Both the position numbers and the translations under genes were made by a program. Of a DNA stretch of 45,976 nucleotides, positions 22,272 through 30,527 are shown piece by piece; position 1 is the stretch's first letter, and the number at the start of each line of letters is the position of its first letter. The DNA is taken from contig QHRU01000065.1 in the NCBI GenBank assembly GCA_003220225.1, positions 1 through 45,976 of the forward strand, in the 5' to 3' direction. The notes beneath the pieces are model-generated. The model was given only the letters and a program-made list of their open reading frames with translations. It was not told the DNA's origin and ran no database searches. This DNA is from Candidatus Rokuibacteriota bacterium (GTDB lineage: Bacteria; Methylomirabilota; Methylomirabilia; Rokubacteriales; CSP1-6).

Positions 22272-23552
22272 TCGGTAAGCGTGTCGGGAAAGACCTACAG
22301 GTTCGGCCCCTTCAGGCTGGACACGGCCGAATGCCTGCTCGTGCGGAACGGCGAACGCGTGCCGCTCGAGCCCCAGGTGTACCGGACGCTGGCGGTTCTG
22401 GTCGAGAACCACCAGCATCTCTCGAGAAAGGAATGGCTACTCCAGCAGATCTGGGGTGACACCCACGTCGAGGAGGGCGGCCTGACGAGAAACATCTCGG
22501 TGCTGCGACGAGTTCTCGGTGCCGGATACATCGAGACGATTTCCAAGCGCGGCTATCGCTTCGTCGGCGAGGTGGCCGAAGTGAGCGTAGGGACCGAGAG
22601 CCCCGAAGCCTACCAGCTCTATATCAAAGGCCGCTATCAGTGGAATCAGCGGACCGAGGTTGGTCTGAAGAAAGCCACCGAATACTTCGAGCAGGCGATC
22701 GAAAGAGATCCTCGCTACGCTCGCGCCTACTCGGGACTGGCCGATTCGAATACCACGCTCGGCTATCTCAGCCATCTCGCGCCGCGAGAGGTGTTTCCGA
22801 GGGCGAACGAGGCGGCGACGAGAGCCCTTCGACTGGACGCCACACTGACCGAGCCTCACACGTCGCTCGCTTACGTGCGGCTCTATTACGATTGGGACTG
22901 GACGGGCGCCGAAGCCGAGTTCAGGCGCGCCCTCACGCTCAACCCCAACTACGCGACCGCCCACCACTGGTACGCCGTCTACCTGACGGCGATGGGGCGG
23001 TTCGAGGAGGCCCGGGCGGCCATCGGGCGGGCGCAGGCACTCGACCCGACCTCGCTGATGATCAACACGGACCTGGGGTTCGTCCTGTACTACAGCCGCC
23101 AGTACGATGCGGCCATCCAGCAGCTGCAAATGGTCACCGAGATGAACGCGGACTTCGCGCTCGCGCACTTCTGGCTCGGGCGGGCGTACCAAGAGAAGCG
23201 GAGGTACGACGACGCCATAGCCGAGTTTCGCAGAATCGAGGCGGCACTGCATGGCTGGCCGGTGGTGAGCGCGGCGATCGGCCATGTCCACGGTGTGTCC
23301 GGTCGTACGCGCGAGGCGCTCGAGACCCTGGATGGCTTGGAGCGTCTCAGGAAGGAGCGATATGTGACTCCGTATGGCGTTGCTCTCGTCCATGCGGGAC
23401 TCGGCGACAAGGATGAGGCGCTCGCCTGGCTGTCCCGGGCGCTGGTCGATCGCTCGCACTGGCTGGTCTGGCTGAAGCTGGATCCACGACTCGATGCCTT
23501 GCGCTCGGATCGGCGGTACGCAGACCTTCTGCTCGCCGTCGGTCTTCAATGA
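22263..23552 (+). CDS. OmpR-type winged-helix regulator fused to TPR repeats
   Basis: 429 residues from a GTG at 22263; a GTG at 22281 is an alternative that would free the operator. Residues about 12-100 form a transcriptional-regulator C-type winged helix (YRFGPFRLDTAECLLVRNGE, LEPQVYRTLAVLVENHQHLS, ILRQIW-like LLQQIWGDTHVEEGGL, ISVLRRVLG, YIETISKRGYRFVGEV). No receiver or transmembrane segment is present, so it is not a standard two-component or CadC regulator. Residues about 115-425 are TPR repeats with the A/G/Y/A/P pattern (ATEYFEQAIERDPRYARAYS, AEAEFRRALTLNPNYATAHH, IGRAQALDPTSL). The TPR array probably binds a protein or ligand that controls DNA binding. Confidence 0.85.
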   Translation: MKASVSVSGKTYRFGPFRLDTAECLLVRNGERVPLEPQVYRTLAVLVENHQHLSRKEWLLQQIWGDTHVEEGGLTRNISVLRRVLGAGYIETISKRGYRFVGEVAEVSVGTESPEAYQLYIKGRYQWNQRTEVGLKKATEYFEQAIERDPRYARAYSGLADSNTTLGYLSHLAPREVFPRANEAATRALRLDATLTEPHTSLAYVRLYYDWDWTGAEAEFRRALTLNPNYATAHHWYAVYLTAMGRFEEARAAIGRAQALDPTSLMINTDLGFVLYYSRQYDAAIQQLQMVTEMNADFALAHFWLGRAYQEKRRYDDAIAEFRRIEAALHGWPVVSAAIGHVHGVSGRTREALETLDGLERLRKERYVTPYGVALVHAGLGDKDEALAWLSRALVDRSHWLVWLKLDPRLDALRSDRRYADLLLAVGLQ

Positions 23553-23590
23553 CTGCCGTCGCTGATCGGGCGCGTTGCCGGCGTTCGATC

Positions 23591-23596
23591 TACAAT
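23591..23596 (+). promoter_or_regulatory. candidate -10 element
   Basis: TACAAT 49 bp before the next start codon, in an otherwise gene-free 92-bp gap. No good -35 is visible, so this is only suggestive. Confidence 0.25.
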
Positions 23597-23644
23597 GCGC
23601 GTCGATGACCTGGCTGGTGAGGAACGAGCGAAAGGACTAACGCC

Positions 23645-24487
23645 ATGCTGACGATCGATGCCCAGGTGCACGCGTACGAGCGCAATCACCCCGGCCGGCC
23701 CTGGGCGGCGGTGCTGCACGGCCCCGCGGAGGTCACGGGGGACCAGATGGTGGCGGCGATGGATGCCGTCGGTGTGGACGGGGCGCTTCTCGTCTCCCCG
23801 TTCACCATGTACCGCTACGACGCGAGCTATGCGATCGAGGTGCGCGCCAGGCACCCCGGTCGGTTCGGGCTGATCAAGCCGGTCGATCCTTCCGACCCCG
23901 CCGCCGCCGAGACGGTCGCCGATTGGGCGGCCACCCCGGGCACGGTGGGCATCCGCATCATGATGACCCGCGGGGTGTCCGAGGACCCCGCCGATCCCGG
24001 GATCAACCGGGTGCTGGCCGCCGGGGCGCGGCACGGGCTGCCGGTGAACATCCTGTGCTGGGGCCGCCTGGAGCAAGCCCGGGCGCTGGCGGCCCGCAAC
24101 CCGGATACGGCGATCGTGATCGACCATCTCGGTCTGCAACAGCCGTTCGAGCCGCCGCCGCCGGCGCAGCCCTTCCACGATCTGCCAGATGTCCTGAAGC
24201 TCGCCGGCCATCGGAACGTCGCGATCAAGATCACCGGCGCCTGCACGCTCTCGCGCGAGGCCTTCCCTTACAAGGATATCTGGGACCCGCTCGCGCGCAT
24301 CTTCGATGCCTTCGGCATCGACCGCTGCATGTGGGGCACCGACTGGACCCGCGCGGTCGGGCTGCTAACGTACAAGCAGGGCGTCGATGCCTTCCGCGGC
24401 ACCGATCGCCTGTCCGAGAGCGACAAGAGCACGCTGATGGGAGGAGCGCTGCAGCGCGTGTACAAGTGGTCGCCGAAGAGGGCGTGA
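23645..24487 (+). CDS. amidohydrolase-2 family protein (small, lactonase/decarboxylase type)
   Basis: 280 residues, AAGGA before the ATG. A compact PF04909 TIM barrel: IDAQVHAYERNHPGRPW (metal-binding-type D-x-H with Gln replacing the first His of the more usual pattern), VDGALLVSPFTMYRYDASYA, FGLIKPVDPSDP, GTVGIRIMMTRG, LPVNILCWGRLEQA, TAIVIDHLGLQQPF and MWGTDWTR with the late Asp. Length and motifs fit the 2-pyrone-4,6-dicarboxylate lactonase-like branch rather than the 400-residue enzymes at 6509 and 30524. Followed after 14 bp by the EVE gene. Confidence 0.85.
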   Translation: MLTIDAQVHAYERNHPGRPWAAVLHGPAEVTGDQMVAAMDAVGVDGALLVSPFTMYRYDASYAIEVRARHPGRFGLIKPVDPSDPAAAETVADWAATPGTVGIRIMMTRGVSEDPADPGINRVLAAGARHGLPVNILCWGRLEQARALAARNPDTAIVIDHLGLQQPFEPPPPAQPFHDLPDVLKLAGHRNVAIKITGACTLSREAFPYKDIWDPLARIFDAFGIDRCMWGTDWTRAVGLLTYKQGVDAFRGTDRLSESDKSTLMGGALQRVYKWSPKRA

Positions 24488-24501
24488 CGCGAGGCGGGTC
24501 C

Positions 24502-24912
24502 ATGAACTGGCTCGTGAAGGAAGAACCGACCCACTACGGGTTCGACGCGCTCGTGAAGGACAAGAAGGCGGTCTGGAGCGGCGTCAGGAACGCGCTGGCG
24601 CAGAAGTATCTCCGCGGCATCAACAAGGGCGACCGCATCTTCTACTACCACACCGGCGACGAGAAGTCGGTGGTCGGGACCGCGAGGGCGCTGTCCGGCG
24701 CCTATCCCGATCCAGACGACGCGAGCGGAAAGTACGTCGCGGTGGACATCGCCCCGGTCAAGCGCCTTCCGAGGCCGGTCACGCTCGCCGAGATCAAGGC
24801 CGACGCCGCCTTCAAGGACTTTCCGCTGGTCCGCATCGCGCGGCTGTCGGTGATGCCTGTCACCGATGCGGAGTGGGCGCGGATCGAAGGCATGGCGGGT
24901 AAGGCCGGCTAG
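24502..24912 (+). CDS. EVE domain protein
   Basis: 136 residues covering a whole EVE domain (PUA-like fold): MNWLVKEEPTHYGFDALVKD, WSGVRNALAQKYLRGINKGD, IFYYHTGDEKSVVGTARAL, DIAPVKRLPRPVTLAEIK, and FPLVRIARLSVMPVTDAEW. EVE proteins bind modified bases in DNA or RNA and often sit in restriction or RNA-modification contexts; here it follows an amidohydrolase with no nuclease nearby. Its TAG and the stop of the convergent CoA-transferase share the sequence CTAG. Confidence 0.9.
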   Translation: MNWLVKEEPTHYGFDALVKDKKAVWSGVRNALAQKYLRGINKGDRIFYYHTGDEKSVVGTARALSGAYPDPDDASGKYVAVDIAPVKRLPRPVTLAEIKADAAFKDFPLVRIARLSVMPVTDAEWARIEGMAGKAG

Positions 24913-26138
24913 CTCAGCACGCCCTCGCTCTTCAGCGTGGCGATGTCGTCGGCGCCGATGCCGAGCCAGGCGTTCAGCACCTCGGCGTTGTGCTGGCCCA
25001 ACAGCGGCGACGGCGTGAGCCGCGGGGGCTTGCCGTCGACGCGCACGGGCCATGTCGGCATCTTGAACGGGCCGTTCGGGTGCTCCATCACCTGCATGAT
25101 CCCGCGCTTCTCGAAGCTCGGATCGTTTTGCAGCTCCATCGTGTCGAAGACCGCGCCCGCCGGCACCCCGACGCCGCTGATCAGGGTCATCGCTTCTTCT
25201 TTCGTGTGCTTGCGCGTCCACTCGGTGATGATCGCGTCGACCTCCGCCTCCCGCTCGACTCGGGCGGCGCCGGTGGCGAAGCGCGGGTCGTCGATCAGCT
25301 CTTCGCGCCCGATCAACTTCATCAGCCGTCCCCAGTGCTCGGGATTGCCGCGGCTCGTGGTGATGTAGATCCAGTCGTTGGAGCCGTAGGGCTTGCACTG
25401 ATAAAGCCCGGAAGGCGCATTGGTGCCCATCACGGTTTTCCCGCCGCGTCGTGGCGTCGCTTTCCCCGTGCGCGCCTGAACCGCGAAGCAGGTGCGCATG
25501 TAGTGAAGCATCGCGTCCTGCATCGCCACTTGCAGCCGCCTGCCCTTGCCGGTTCGCTGCCGTTCGAGAAGCGCGCCGAGGATCGTCACCGCCATCAGCA
25601 TGCCGGTGCCGGTGTCGCCGAAGCTCGGGCCGGGCTTGACGGGCGGCCGATCAGCCTCGCCGGTCACGCTGATCATGCCGCCGGCGGCTTGCGCGATCAT
25701 GTCGAAGGCGAGTCCCTTCTCGTACTTGCTGCCGGCGCCGAATCCCTGGATCGAGCAATAGATGATGCGGGGGTTGAGCTTCCGGACCTCGTCGTACCCG
25801 AGCCCGAGGCGGTCGATCGTCCCCGGCGCCATGTTCTCCACCGTGATGTCGGCCTTCTTGAGCAGCTCCTTGACGAGATGGACCCCGCGCGGCGACTTGA
25901 GATCGATCGCCAGCGACTTCTTGTTCGCGTTGAACATATGGAAGTACCACGGGTCATCCGGGGCCTTTCCCGGGACCACCCGGCGGGCAGGATCACCCGT
26001 CTTCGGGTTCTCGATCTTGACCACCTCGGCGCCGAGCCAGGCCAGCGCCTCGGTGCACGACGGCCCCGCCTCGAACTGGGTGAAATCGACGACGCGGATG
26101 CCGGTGAGACAATCGAGGTCCTGGCAGTTTTCGCTCAT
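24909..26138 (-). CDS. class III CoA-transferase (CaiB/BaiF), formyl-CoA transferase-like
   Basis: 409 residues; ATG at 26138, nine bases after AGGAGG; the longer upstream frame is non-coding. Blocks: TGIRVVDFTQFEAGPSCTEALAWLGAEVVKIE, FHMFNANKKSLAIDLKSP, VENMAPGTIDRLGLGYDEV, and RLQVAMQDAML with Asp208 as the catalytic acid. Sequence around Asp208 and the GLYQCKP loop fit the oxalate/succinate-type branch. A plausible CoA donor step for the TPP lyase at 19843, by inference only. Convergent with EVE, divergent from the SGNH operon. Confidence 0.9.
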   Translation of the reverse strand: MSENCQDLDCLTGIRVVDFTQFEAGPSCTEALAWLGAEVVKIENPKTGDPARRVVPGKAPDDPWYFHMFNANKKSLAIDLKSPRGVHLVKELLKKADITVENMAPGTIDRLGLGYDEVRKLNPRIIYCSIQGFGAGSKYEKGLAFDMIAQAAGGMISVTGEADRPPVKPGPSFGDTGTGMLMAVTILGALLERQRTGKGRRLQVAMQDAMLHYMRTCFAVQARTGKATPRRGGKTVMGTNAPSGLYQCKPYGSNDWIYITTSRGNPEHWGRLMKLIGREELIDDPRFATGAARVEREAEVDAIITEWTRKHTKEEAMTLISGVGVPAGAVFDTMELQNDPSFEKRGIMQVMEHPNGPFKMPTWPVRVDGKPPRLTPSPLLGQHNAEVLNAWLGIGADDIATLKSEGVLS

Positions 26139-26159
26139 CACGGATCTCCTCCTTCGACC

Positions 26160-26200
26160 TTGAACCCGCCTCCGGGTCATTTCATAATCTCGCGACCCGG
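26160..26200 (+). promoter_or_regulatory. promoter with overlapping palindrome, for the SGNH operon
   Basis: TTGAAC (26160-26165) and CATAAT (26183-26188) with a 17-bp spacer, about 33 bp before the ATG at 26221. The -10 lies in the loop of an inverted repeat CCGGGTC (26172-26178) / GACCCGG (26194-26200), so a repressor bound there would block it. The best promoter-like sequence in the window. Confidence 0.5.
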
Positions 26201-26220
26201 TCAACTCCCTGGGAGGTCCC

Positions 26221-27366
26221 ATGGCAGACAACACCCACTGGGTCGGCACCTGGACCGCGGCGCCTGCGCCGGCCGAAGGCGCCGCCTTCAGCAACCATAC
26301 GCTGCGGATGATCCCACGGGTCAGTATCGGCGGCAGCCGGCTGCGCGTTCGCATCTCGAACGCCTGCGGCACGCGCCCGCTGGCGATCGGGGCGGCCTGC
26401 GTCGGCCTGCGCAGCTCGGGACCGGCGCTGGTGCCGGGCTCGAACCGCCGGCTCACCTTCGGCGGTGAGCGGAGCGCGACGATCGCCGCCGGCGCGCTCG
26501 TCGTCAGCGATCCGGTCGAGCTCGCGTTCGCGCCGCTGTCGGACCTTGCCGTCAGCGTGCACCTGCCGTCGGATCTGCCGGCGAGCTTCGGGGTCACCGG
26601 GCGCTATGCGCGGCAGACGAACTACGTCTCGCCGCCAGGGGATTTCGCCTCCGACGAGGTCATGCCCGTCGGCCGCCTCACGGACGACTGGTACTTCGTC
26701 TGCGGTGTCGACGTCGTCGCGCCGCGAGAGACGAGCGCCGTCGTCGCGCTCGGCGACTCGTTGACCGACGCCAACATCTCGACCCACGACGGCCATCACA
26801 GCTGGCCTTCGCAGCTCGCGCGCCGGCTTGTGGCCCGGCAGAGCGGGCGGCCGATGGCGGTGATGAACCAGGGGCTCGGCGGCAACCGCATCCTGCACGA
26901 CATCCGGGGCGACAGCGGCCTGCGCCGCTTCGACCGCGACGTGCTGGCGCAGCCGGGCGTGACCCATGCCATCATCATGCTGGGCACCAACGATCTGCGG
27001 AACCGTTGGGGCAAGCCCGAAGAAGAGGTCACCGCCCCGCAGATGATCGCCGGGCTGAAGCAGTTCGCCGTGCGCGGCCAGGCGCGCGGGATCAGGGTCA
27101 TCGGCGGCACGCTGACGCCATTCGAGAACGAGACCTTCCTGCCTGGCGCGTGGAACCCCAAGCGCGAGGCGATCCGCCAGGAGGTCAATGAGTGGCTGCG
27201 CAAGACCGACGCCTTCGACGCGATCGTCGATTTCGACCAGGCCTTGCGCGATCCCGACCATCCGACCCGGATGCTGCCGATCTACGATTGCGGCGACCAC
27301 CTTCACCCGAGCGACCTGGGTTACCGCGCGATGGGCGACGCCATCGAGCTCTCGCTGTTCGACTGA
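26221..27366 (+). CDS. SGNH/GDSL-family esterase
   Basis: 381 residues, GGGAGG before the ATG. An N-terminal beta domain (1-165; THWVGTWTAAPAPAEG, TLRMIPRVSIGGSRLRVRIS) is followed by the SGNH hydrolase: block I GDSLTD (Ser180), block II GLGGNR (219-223), block III GTND (255-258) and block V DHLH (Asp359, His362). The complete catalytic set is present. The arrangement matches acyl-ester hydrolases of the lipolytic GDSL type seen as WTAAP proteins. No signal peptide is visible, so it is probably cytoplasmic. First gene of a plus-strand operon reaching 31666. Confidence 0.9.
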   Translation: MADNTHWVGTWTAAPAPAEGAAFSNHTLRMIPRVSIGGSRLRVRISNACGTRPLAIGAACVGLRSSGPALVPGSNRRLTFGGERSATIAAGALVVSDPVELAFAPLSDLAVSVHLPSDLPASFGVTGRYARQTNYVSPPGDFASDEVMPVGRLTDDWYFVCGVDVVAPRETSAVVALGDSLTDANISTHDGHHSWPSQLARRLVARQSGRPMAVMNQGLGGNRILHDIRGDSGLRRFDRDVLAQPGVTHAIIMLGTNDLRNRWGKPEEEVTAPQMIAGLKQFAVRGQARGIRVIGGTLTPFENETFLPGAWNPKREAIRQEVNEWLRKTDAFDAIVDFDQALRDPDHPTRMLPIYDCGDHLHPSDLGYRAMGDAIELSLFD

Positions 27367-27379
27367 GGCGGACCACGGC

Positions 27380-28147
27380 ATGGCACGACTCACCGGGAAA
27401 ATCGCCGCCGTCACCGGCGGGGCGTCCGGCATCGGTGAGGCCACGGTCCGACGGTTCGTGGCGGAGGGGGCCAAGGTGGCGTTTGCCGACCGCGACGTCG
27501 ATCGGGGCAAGCGCGTCGCGGCGGAGATCGAGGCGAGCGGCGGCCAGGCGCTCTTCGTGGAAGCGCACATGGAGCGCGAGGCCGAGGCCGCGGCCTTCGT
27601 CCAGCAAGCCGCGGATCGCTTCGGCCGACTCGACGTCCTCGTCAACAACGCCGGCATCCGGATGTATCAGACGGTGGTCGAGGCCAGTGCCGAGAGCTGG
27701 GACGAGATCCTGGGCGTGAACCTCAAGGGGTACGTGTTCTGCGCGAAGGCGGCGATCCCCGTCATCCGTCAGGGCGGCGGGGGAAGCATCGTCAACGTCG
27801 CGTCGGTCCGGTCCGTGACGACCGCGGGCAAGACGACGCAGTACGACACCACCAAGGCGGCGGTGGCCGGGCTGACGCGTGGGATGGCGATGGATCACGC
27901 GCCCGACCAGATCAGGGTGAACGCCGTGTGTCCGGGGCCCATCTTCACCCCCTATCACGAGCGCCGCACCCTCGCGCTGGGTCGGACCTTCGAGCAGTAC
28001 CGGGAGGACGCCGCCAAGACCACCATGCTCAAGCGTCCGGGCACGCCCGAAGAAGTCGCCGCGTGCATCCTGTTTCTCGCTTCGGACGACGCCTCCTTCG
28101 TGACAGGCACGCTCCTGTTCGTCGACGGCGGCGCGACGGCCATGTGA
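27380..28147 (+). CDS. short-chain dehydrogenase/reductase (SDR)
   Basis: 255 residues, a complete classical SDR: GGASGIG cofactor loop (13-19), FADRDVDR after strand 2, NNAG (89-92), Ser142 and the Tyr155-x3-Lys159 pair (QYDTTKA), then the CPGPIFTP loop. Asp/Arg after strand 2 leave NAD versus NADP use uncertain. It starts 13 bp after the SGNH stop. Likely oxidises an alcohol released by the neighbouring hydrolases (inference). Confidence 0.92.
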   Translation: MARLTGKIAAVTGGASGIGEATVRRFVAEGAKVAFADRDVDRGKRVAAEIEASGGQALFVEAHMEREAEAAAFVQQAADRFGRLDVLVNNAGIRMYQTVVEASAESWDEILGVNLKGYVFCAKAAIPVIRQGGGGSIVNVASVRSVTTAGKTTQYDTTKAAVAGLTRGMAMDHAPDQIRVNAVCPGPIFTPYHERRTLALGRTFEQYREDAAKTTMLKRPGTPEEVAACILFLASDDASFVTGTLLFVDGGATAM

Positions 28148-28171
28148 CATCGGTCGCGGCTCGGCTACACT
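28144..28171 (+). promoter_or_regulatory. candidate internal promoter
   Basis: GTGACA (28144-28149) and TACACT (28166-28171) with a 16-bp spacer, overlapping the SDR stop and 39 bp before the next start. It could give the exported hydrolase its own transcript. Confidence 0.35.
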
Positions 28172-28209
28172 ACGCGGCGGCACCTCATCGCCCCCCCAGG
28201 AGGAGACTC

Positions 28210-29097
28210 GTGACGCTGACCCAGAGCGAGATCGACCGGCGCGTGTTCGACCTCTACGACGAGTACTGCCATGGGCGCATCGACCGGCGCGAGTTCCTGC
28301 AGCGGGCCGGTACGCTCACGATCGGCGGCGTATCGGCGCTGGCGATGGCCGAGGCGCTGCTGCCCCGCTATGCGCTCGCCCAGACGATCTCCTTCACCGA
28401 CCAGAGGATCAAGGCCCGGTACGTGACCTACCCGTCGCCGGGCGGTACGTCCGGCACCATGCGTGGATATCTCGTGCAGCCGAATACGCCGGGGCCGTTC
28501 CCCGCAACTCTGGTCGTCCACGAGAACCGCGGGCTCAATCCGTACATCGAGGACGTGGCTCGGCGCGCCGCGACCGAGGGGTTCCTGGCGCTCGCACCTG
28601 ACGGGTTATCGCCGGTCGGTGGATACCCGGGCAACGACGACGACGGCCGCACGCTCCAGGCCGGCCTCGACCAGGCCAAACTGCGCACGGACATGGTCAA
28701 CAGCGCGCGCTTCCTCAAGACGCACGCGCTGTCCACGCGAAAGCTCGGCGTCACGGGCTTCTGCTGGGGCGGCAGCACGACCAACTTCCTGGCGGTCACG
28801 CTCGGCGGGGATCTCCAGGCGGCCGTCCCGTTCTACGGCGCGGCCGCCGAGACGGCGGGCGTGCCGGCCATCAAGGCTCCGCTGCTGATCCAGTACGCCG
28901 AGAACGACGAGCGCGTCAATGCGATGTGGCCCGCCTACGAGGCGGCCCTGAAGGCGAGCGGGGTCCAGTACGAGATGCACATGTACCCTGGCACCCAGCA
29001 TGGCTTCCACAACAACTCGACGCCGCGGTACCACGAGGCGTCGGCCAAGCTCGCCTGGGAGCGGACGATCGCCTTCTTCAAGCAACACCTCGCATGA
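28210..29097 (+). CDS. Tat-exported dienelactone hydrolase family protein
   Basis: 295 residues from a GTG at 28210 after AGGAGG. Residues 1-58 contain a twin-arginine signal (DRREFLQ at 25-31, a hydrophobic Gly/Ala/Leu stretch and an ALAQ cleavage end). The mature enzyme is a dienelactone hydrolase fold with the Cys-Asp-His triad visible: Cys185 in GFCWGG, Asp233 in ENDERVN, His264 in QHGFHN; HENRGLN (104-110) supplies the Glu that orients the Cys in this family. Most family members are cytoplasmic; the exported form is a recognised Tat-dependent subgroup. It would open lactones or cleave polyester-type substrates in the periplasm. Confidence 0.9.
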   Translation: MTLTQSEIDRRVFDLYDEYCHGRIDRREFLQRAGTLTIGGVSALAMAEALLPRYALAQTISFTDQRIKARYVTYPSPGGTSGTMRGYLVQPNTPGPFPATLVVHENRGLNPYIEDVARRAATEGFLALAPDGLSPVGGYPGNDDDGRTLQAGLDQAKLRTDMVNSARFLKTHALSTRKLGVTGFCWGGSTTNFLAVTLGGDLQAAVPFYGAAAETAGVPAIKAPLLIQYAENDERVNAMWPAYEAALKASGVQYEMHMYPGTQHGFHNNSTPRYHEASAKLAWERTIAFFKQHLA

Positions 29098-29114
29098 GGC
29101 CGCAGGGCGCGACC

Positions 29115-30527
29115 ATGACGAATGAGGCTCTGCGCGCGATCTTGCCGATCGCCGGCCGGGACGAGAAGGGCCTACGTGAGGTCGCGCTCACGGATGACAT
29201 CGATCCCATCTTGCCGACGCCGTTCCGCATCGGGGAGACGAGCGCCGCCGCGCTCGCGGCGGTCGGCCTCGCCGTCTCCGATCTCTGGGAACTGCGCACG
29301 GGCCGCCGCCAGGAGGTCGCGGTCGATACGCGGCAGGCCACGGCCTCGCTCCGCAGCACGCACTACATGAAGATGGACGGCGCGCCCGTGTCGACCGAGC
29401 GCAACGCGGTGATGGGCACCTATCCGGCCAGGAACGGCCGCTGGAGCTATCTCCACTGCAATTTCCCGAACCATCGGGCCGCCGCCCTCCGCGTCCTCGG
29501 CGTGCCGGAAGATCGCGAGGCGGTGCGCAAAGCCGTCGCGGAGTGGGACGCGCTCGAGCTGGAGGAGGCGATCATCGCTGCCAGGGGTGCCGGCGGCATG
29601 GTGCGCACCATGGACGAATGGGCCAAGCACCCACAGGCCGCGGCGATCGCGTCGCTGCCGCTGATGGAGATCGTCCAGATCGGCGCCAGCCCGCCGGAAA
29701 AGCCTCCCGACGGCGATCGGCCGCTGTCGGCCGTCCGCGTGCTCGACCTGACGCGGGTGCTCGCCGGGCCCACCTGTGCACGCACCCTCGCCGAGCACGG
29801 CGCCGACGTGCTGAAGATCACGGGCGCGCACCTGCCGAACCTCGGCTACCAGGAATACGACACCGGCCACGGCAAGCTCTCCGCCCATCTGGATCTGCGC
29901 GAGCCGAAGGACATCGAGACTCTGCGCGGGCTCGTCCGCGAGACCGACGTGTTCTCGCAAGGCTATCGCCCAGGCACCCTCGGCGATCGCGGGTTCTCGC
30001 CCGAGGCTCTGGCGCAGCTGCGGCCGGGCATCGTCTTCGTCTCGCTGAGCGCGTTCGGCCACGTCGGGCCGTGGGCGTCGCGCCGCGGCTTCGACACGGT
30101 GGTGCAAACGGTCAGCGGCATCACCAGTCGCCAGGGTGAGCTGTTCCCCGGCTCAGCACCGGGCCCGCAGTTCTATCCGGTGTCGGCCATCGACTATTTA
30201 ACTGGCTATCTGATGGCGTTCGGCGCGATGGTGGCCCTCGCCCGCCGCGCACGCGAGGGCGGCAGCTGGCTCGTGCGGATCTCGCTCGCGCAGACCGGGC
30301 GCTGGCTCGTCGGGCGCGGCCAGGTTCCGGAGGCCCAGCTCAGGGACGTGCCGAAGGAATTCACGGCCGCGGAGCTGGAACGCTGGACGACGACGAGCGA
30401 CACGCCGGGCGGTCGGCTGCACCATCTCGCACCGGTACTGCACCTCTCCGAGACGCCGCCGTACTGGGCCCGGCCCTCGGTGCCGCTCGGCTACCACGAG
30501 CCGGTGTGGCCGGCGCGGGCCACATGA
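29115..30527 (+). CDS. CoA-transferase family protein with rearranged halves and no catalytic Asp
   Basis: 470 residues, longer than the usual 400. The canonical CaiB N-terminal block (LSAVRVLDLTRVLAGPTCARTLAEHGADVLKI) appears only in the middle, near residues 203-235. It is preceded by about 200 residues that resemble the second half of the fold (TGRRQEVAVDTRQATASLRS) and followed by a C-terminal copy of that element (GSWLVRISLAQTGRWLVGRG). In class III enzymes the Asp of the sequence LLDA is the nucleophile; here both equivalent places (VDTRQAT, SLAQTGR) lack it. It may be a CoA-binding racemase-like or non-catalytic member. Its stop overlaps the next start as ATGA. Confidence 0.75.
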   Translation: MTNEALRAILPIAGRDEKGLREVALTDDIDPILPTPFRIGETSAAALAAVGLAVSDLWELRTGRRQEVAVDTRQATASLRSTHYMKMDGAPVSTERNAVMGTYPARNGRWSYLHCNFPNHRAAALRVLGVPEDREAVRKAVAEWDALELEEAIIAARGAGGMVRTMDEWAKHPQAAAIASLPLMEIVQIGASPPEKPPDGDRPLSAVRVLDLTRVLAGPTCARTLAEHGADVLKITGAHLPNLGYQEYDTGHGKLSAHLDLREPKDIETLRGLVRETDVFSQGYRPGTLGDRGFSPEALAQLRPGIVFVSLSAFGHVGPWASRRGFDTVVQTVSGITSRQGELFPGSAPGPQFYPVSAIDYLTGYLMAFGAMVALARRAREGGSWLVRISLAQTGRWLVGRGQVPEAQLRDVPKEFTAAELERWTTTSDTPGGRLHHLAPVLHLSETPPYWARPSVPLGYHEPVWPARAT

